Origin: Candidatus Kerfeldbacteria bacterium
GTDB taxonomy: Bacteria > Patescibacteriota > Patescibacteriia > SBBC01
Reading direction: 5' to 3'
NCBI GenBank assembly: GCA_903854795.1
Contig: CAINXF010000006.1
Coordinates: 1 to 6,002 of the forward strand
Length of the DNA: 6,002 bases
The position numbers were made by a program, and so were the translations under genes. Under the pieces are notes generated by a model. It did no database searches and had not been told where the DNA came from. It saw only the letters and a program-made list of their open reading frames with translations. This document shows positions 3,844 to 6,002 of this stretch, in pieces (the first letter of the stretch is position 1; each line of letters opens with the position of its first letter).

Positions 3844-6002
3844 ATGGCCGTACCGAATTTCGTCGAACTCGAGAAGGAGATCCTAAAGAAGTGGAAGGAC
3901 GAGGACGTGTTCAAAAAGACCCTGGCGAAGGATTCGCCGAAGGGCGATTTCGTGTTCTTCGAAGGTCCGCCGACCGCGAACGGCATGCCGCACATCGGCC
4001 ACGTCGAAACGCGCGCGTTCAAGGACCTGATCCCGCGGTTCAAGACGATGCAAGGTTACCACGTCGATCGTAAGGCCGGTTGGGACACACAGGGACTGCC
4101 GGTCGAACTTGAAGTCGAGAAAGCCATCAAGGTGTCCGGTAAAAAGGACATTGAAGCGTATGGCGTCGAGAAGTTCAACGAGGAATGTCGGAAGAACGTC
4201 TGGAAGTACAAGGACCTCTGGGAAAAGATGACCGACCGCGTCGGGTTCTGGCTCGACCTCGAGCATCCGTACGTCACGTACTCGAACGACTACATCGAAA
4301 CGCTGTGGTGGATCTTCAAGCAGGCGTGGGACGCGAAGCTCTTGGAGCAGGACTACAAGGTCGTGCCGTTCTGCACGCGTTGTGGTACCGCGCTTTCGTC
4401 GCACGAGGTCGCGCAAGGCTATGAAAAGGTGAAGGACCGCTCGGTCTATGTGAAGTTCGAACTGGTCGACGAACCAGGAACGTTCATCCTCGCATGGACC
4501 ACGACGCCGTGGACCTTGCCGGGGAACGTGGCGCTCGCGGTCAGTGAGAAGCTGAACTATGCGAAGGTGAAAACCGCGGCCGGTGAATTTTTGTACATCG
4601 CTGAACCGCTGGTTTCTAAATTGAAGGACGAAGATCGGAACATCGTTGAGGTTGTAACCGGCACGTCGTTGATCGGCAAGAAGTACGTACCGCTGTTCGA
4701 GTTCCTCGACCTCGGAAAAGAGACGGGAAAGAACGCGTACTATGTCGCCACGGCGGATTTCGTGACGACGGAAGAGGGGACCGGCGTCGTGCACACCGCG
4801 GTCATGTACGGTGAAGACGACTTCAATCTGGGACAGAAGCTCGATCTTCCGAAGAAGCACACGGTCGACGAGACCGGGAAGTTCAATGAGCTGGTGAAAC
4901 CGTGGAACGGGAAGTACGTGAAGTCGAAGGCCGTCGAGGAAGAGATCGTGAAGTACCTGCAGGACCACGGCAAGCTCTACAATGAGGAGTTGTACGAACA
5001 CGACTATCCGTTCTGCTGGCGCTGTAAATCGCCGCTCCTGTACTACGCGAAGACGTCGTGGTTCATCATGATGTCGAAGTTGCGGGACGAACTGATCGCG
5101 AACAACGCGAAGATCAACTGGGTACCGGAACACATCAAGGACGGCCGGTTCGGCGAGTGGCTCCGCGAGGTGAAGGACTGGGCGATCTCGCGCGAACGGT
5201 ACTGGGGCACGCCACTGCCGATCTGGAAGTGCGATTCGTGCCATCACACGGAATGCCTCGGAAGCTACGAGGAGATGCTTCAGAAGCTACCGACACGTAA
5301 CAAGTTCATCTTGATGCGTCACGGCGAGGCGACGATCTCGACGAAGGATCAGATCAATACCGACATTTCGAAGAATAGCGGCGTGGTCCTGACGGAAAAA
5401 GGGATCGCGCAGGTTGAAGTTGCCACAAAGAAATTTCAGAACGATAAGGTGGATTTCGTGTACTCGTCTGAGTTCGTACGCACGAAACAGACCGCGGACA
5501 TCGTCGCGAAGGGATGCGGCGTAGAAGTGGTGACCGATGCGCGGCTCAATGAGTACCAGATAGGTCCGGCGTTCGAAGGCAAGACCGCGAAGGAATACCA
5601 TGCGCATCTACCCAACGTGTCGCGGTTCCATGAGAAGCCCGAGGGAGCGAAGGAGACCTGGCTCGACGTGCGGAAACGGTTCATGGGATTGTTGCTGGAA
5701 CTCGATATGAAGCACGAGGGGAAGACCATCGTCATCATTTCGCACGCGGACCCGCTGTTCGTGGCGCAGTGGGCCGTGAGCCTGAAGGCCGAATCGCAGA
5801 TCGACGAAGTGACGCCGTACCCGCAATTCGCTGAACCGTTCGAACTGCGATTACCGACGGGATTATTCAAGGCGGACGGCAGTTTCGATCCGCACAAGCC
5901 GTATATCGACGGTGTCACGTGGAAATGTGAGTCGTGCGACAAGGGCGCGATGAAGCGCATTCCGGAAGTCGCCGACGCATGGTTCGACTCAGGGTCGATG
6001 CC
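3844..6002 (+). CDS. ileS: Isoleucyl-tRNA synthetase, type 2, with inserted phosphatase domain (3' end outside window)
   Basis: Charges tRNA-Ile with isoleucine and hydrolyses mischarged Val-tRNA-Ile; cytoplasmic. 719 codons are visible and the frame is open at the window edge, so the KMSKS loop and anticodon-binding domain are missing. In order: N-terminal FVELEKEILKKWK (6-18); EGPPTANGMPHIGH with the HIGH box at 50-53; GWDTQGLPVELEVEK (79-93), the type-2 form but with Gln for the usual His; PFCTRCGTALSSHEVAQGY; the CP1 editing domain with AWTTTPWTLPGN (217-228) and GTGVVHTAVMYGEDD (312-326), keeping editing His317 and Asp326; PFCWRC (388-393); and DWAISRERYWGTPLP (445-459). C177, C180, C390 and C393 could form one zinc site, and C463, C466, C695 and C698 a second. 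About 185 extra residues, a histidine-phosphatase domain, lie inside the second. IleRS sequence resumes at HKPYIDGVTWKC (684-695) and RIPEVADAWFDSGSMP. The start at 3844 follows GGAG and gives the canonical N-terminus. Confidence 0.97.
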   Translation, partial: MAVPNFVELEKEILKKWKDEDVFKKTLAKDSPKGDFVFFEGPPTANGMPHIGHVETRAFKDLIPRFKTMQGYHVDRKAGWDTQGLPVELEVEKAIKVSGKKDIEAYGVEKFNEECRKNVWKYKDLWEKMTDRVGFWLDLEHPYVTYSNDYIETLWWIFKQAWDAKLLEQDYKVVPFCTRCGTALSSHEVAQGYEKVKDRSVYVKFELVDEPGTFILAWTTTPWTLPGNVALAVSEKLNYAKVKTAAGEFLYIAEPLVSKLKDEDRNIVEVVTGTSLIGKKYVPLFEFLDLGKETGKNAYYVATADFVTTEEGTGVVHTAVMYGEDDFNLGQKLDLPKKHTVDETGKFNELVKPWNGKYVKSKAVEEEIVKYLQDHGKLYNEELYEHDYPFCWRCKSPLLYYAKTSWFIMMSKLRDELIANNAKINWVPEHIKDGRFGEWLREVKDWAISRERYWGTPLPIWKCDSCHHTECLGSYEEMLQKLPTRNKFILMRHGEATISTKDQINTDISKNSGVVLTEKGIAQVEVATKKFQNDKVDFVYSSEFVRTKQTADIVAKGCGVEVVTDARLNEYQIGPAFEGKTAKEYHAHLPNVSRFHEKPEGAKETWLDVRKRFMGLLLELDMKHEGKTIVIISHADPLFVAQWAVSLKAESQIDEVTPYPQFAEPFELRLPTGLFKADGSFDPHKPYIDGVTWKCESCDKGAMKRIPEVADAWFDSGSM
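5299..5850 (+). other. Histidine-phosphatase (phosphoglycerate-mutase-like) domain inserted in IleRS
   Basis: Residues about 486-669 of the ileS product match the histidine phosphatase superfamily (Pfam His_Phos_1 type) and not IleRS. Visible motifs are FILMRHGEA with Arg492, nucleophile His493 and Glu495; GVVLTEKGIAQ; VYSSEFVRTKQTA with the second phosphate-pocket Arg546; DARLNEYQIG with candidate general acid Glu570; an FEGKT element; PEGAKETWLDVRKRF; and VIISHADP with the second catalytic His634. The whole catalytic set is present, so an active phosphatase fold is expected. The frame is continuous and no stop or base-composition break marks the borders. The domain sits between CxxC 463/466 and CxxC 695/698, where ordinary type-2 IleRS have only a short connector of a few dozen residues (recalled, not measured here). 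The substrate is unknown; small phosphorylated metabolites, nucleotides or phosphoproteins are all possible. Confidence 0.92.

Noticed and set aside
3883..5247. 454-codon open frame on the minus strand opposite ileS
   Set aside because: The plus strand here encodes unmistakable IleRS motifs. The reverse frame is Arg/Val/Leu-rich with no recognisable domain, as expected for the shadow of a GC-rich gene with rare stop codons.
5299..5850. Phosphatase segment as an independent gene, frameshift or assembly chimera
   Set aside because: The frame is open throughout, no start with a ribosome binding site was noticed at the domain border, and the IleRS sequence continues exactly where expected after it. 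An in-frame insertion is the simplest reading.
5436..5960. Minus-strand frame opposite the phosphatase domain
   Set aside because: The plus strand carries the histidine-phosphatase motifs in frame with IleRS; the reverse product shows nothing recognisable.

Overview
The window looks like a piece of a bacterial chromosome with all four genes on the + strand: argS (complete), a GT4-type glycosyltransferase (complete), a cysteine-rich three-helix membrane protein (complete, not recognised) and ileS (5' part only, running off the right edge). The reading frames use the standard bacterial code with no in-frame TGA. Sampled stretches of argS and the glycosyltransferase are about 65-70% GC. The synthetases resemble, from memory, those of Candidate Phyla Radiation (Patescibacteria) genomes: an ArgRS with a degenerate HIGH box but a KMSKR box, a type-2 IleRS with GWDTQGLP, and close packing of unrelated genes. 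The lineage is an inference of moderate confidence, since no rRNA or other marker is present.

Layout. Positions 1-90 hold an 11-bp inverted repeat and a likely promoter whose -10 (TATACT) lies so close to the argS start that the mRNA would be nearly leaderless. argS (91-1779) is followed 2 nt later by the glycosyltransferase (1782-2933), whose Shine-Dalgarno sequence lies inside the end of argS, so the two form an operon. After 15 nt a GTG-started membrane protein follows (2949-3725). It is clearly poorer in GC and carries eight regularly spaced cysteines in a predicted extracytoplasmic domain. The 118-nt gap 3726-3843 holds the best promoter of the window (TTGACC, 17 bp, TATACT), a palindrome across the predicted +1, two further hairpins, and a ribosome binding site partly buried in the last hairpin. 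ileS starts at 3844.

The most unusual object is in ileS. Between the two CxxC halves of a predicted zinc knuckle in the IleRS catalytic region, a complete histidine-phosphatase (phosphoglycerate-mutase-like) domain of about 185 residues is inserted in frame. It keeps all its expected active-site residues (RHGE, second Arg, Glu, second His), and the IleRS sequence resumes normally after it. The window therefore predicts a single polypeptide with aminoacylation, CP1 editing and phosphatase sites. Both synthetases serve translation in the cytoplasm. The glycosyltransferase probably works on cell-surface glycans, and the membrane protein is an envelope protein of unknown role. No tRNA, rRNA, CRISPR array or mobile element was seen, and the long minus-strand frames are shadows of the coding genes.
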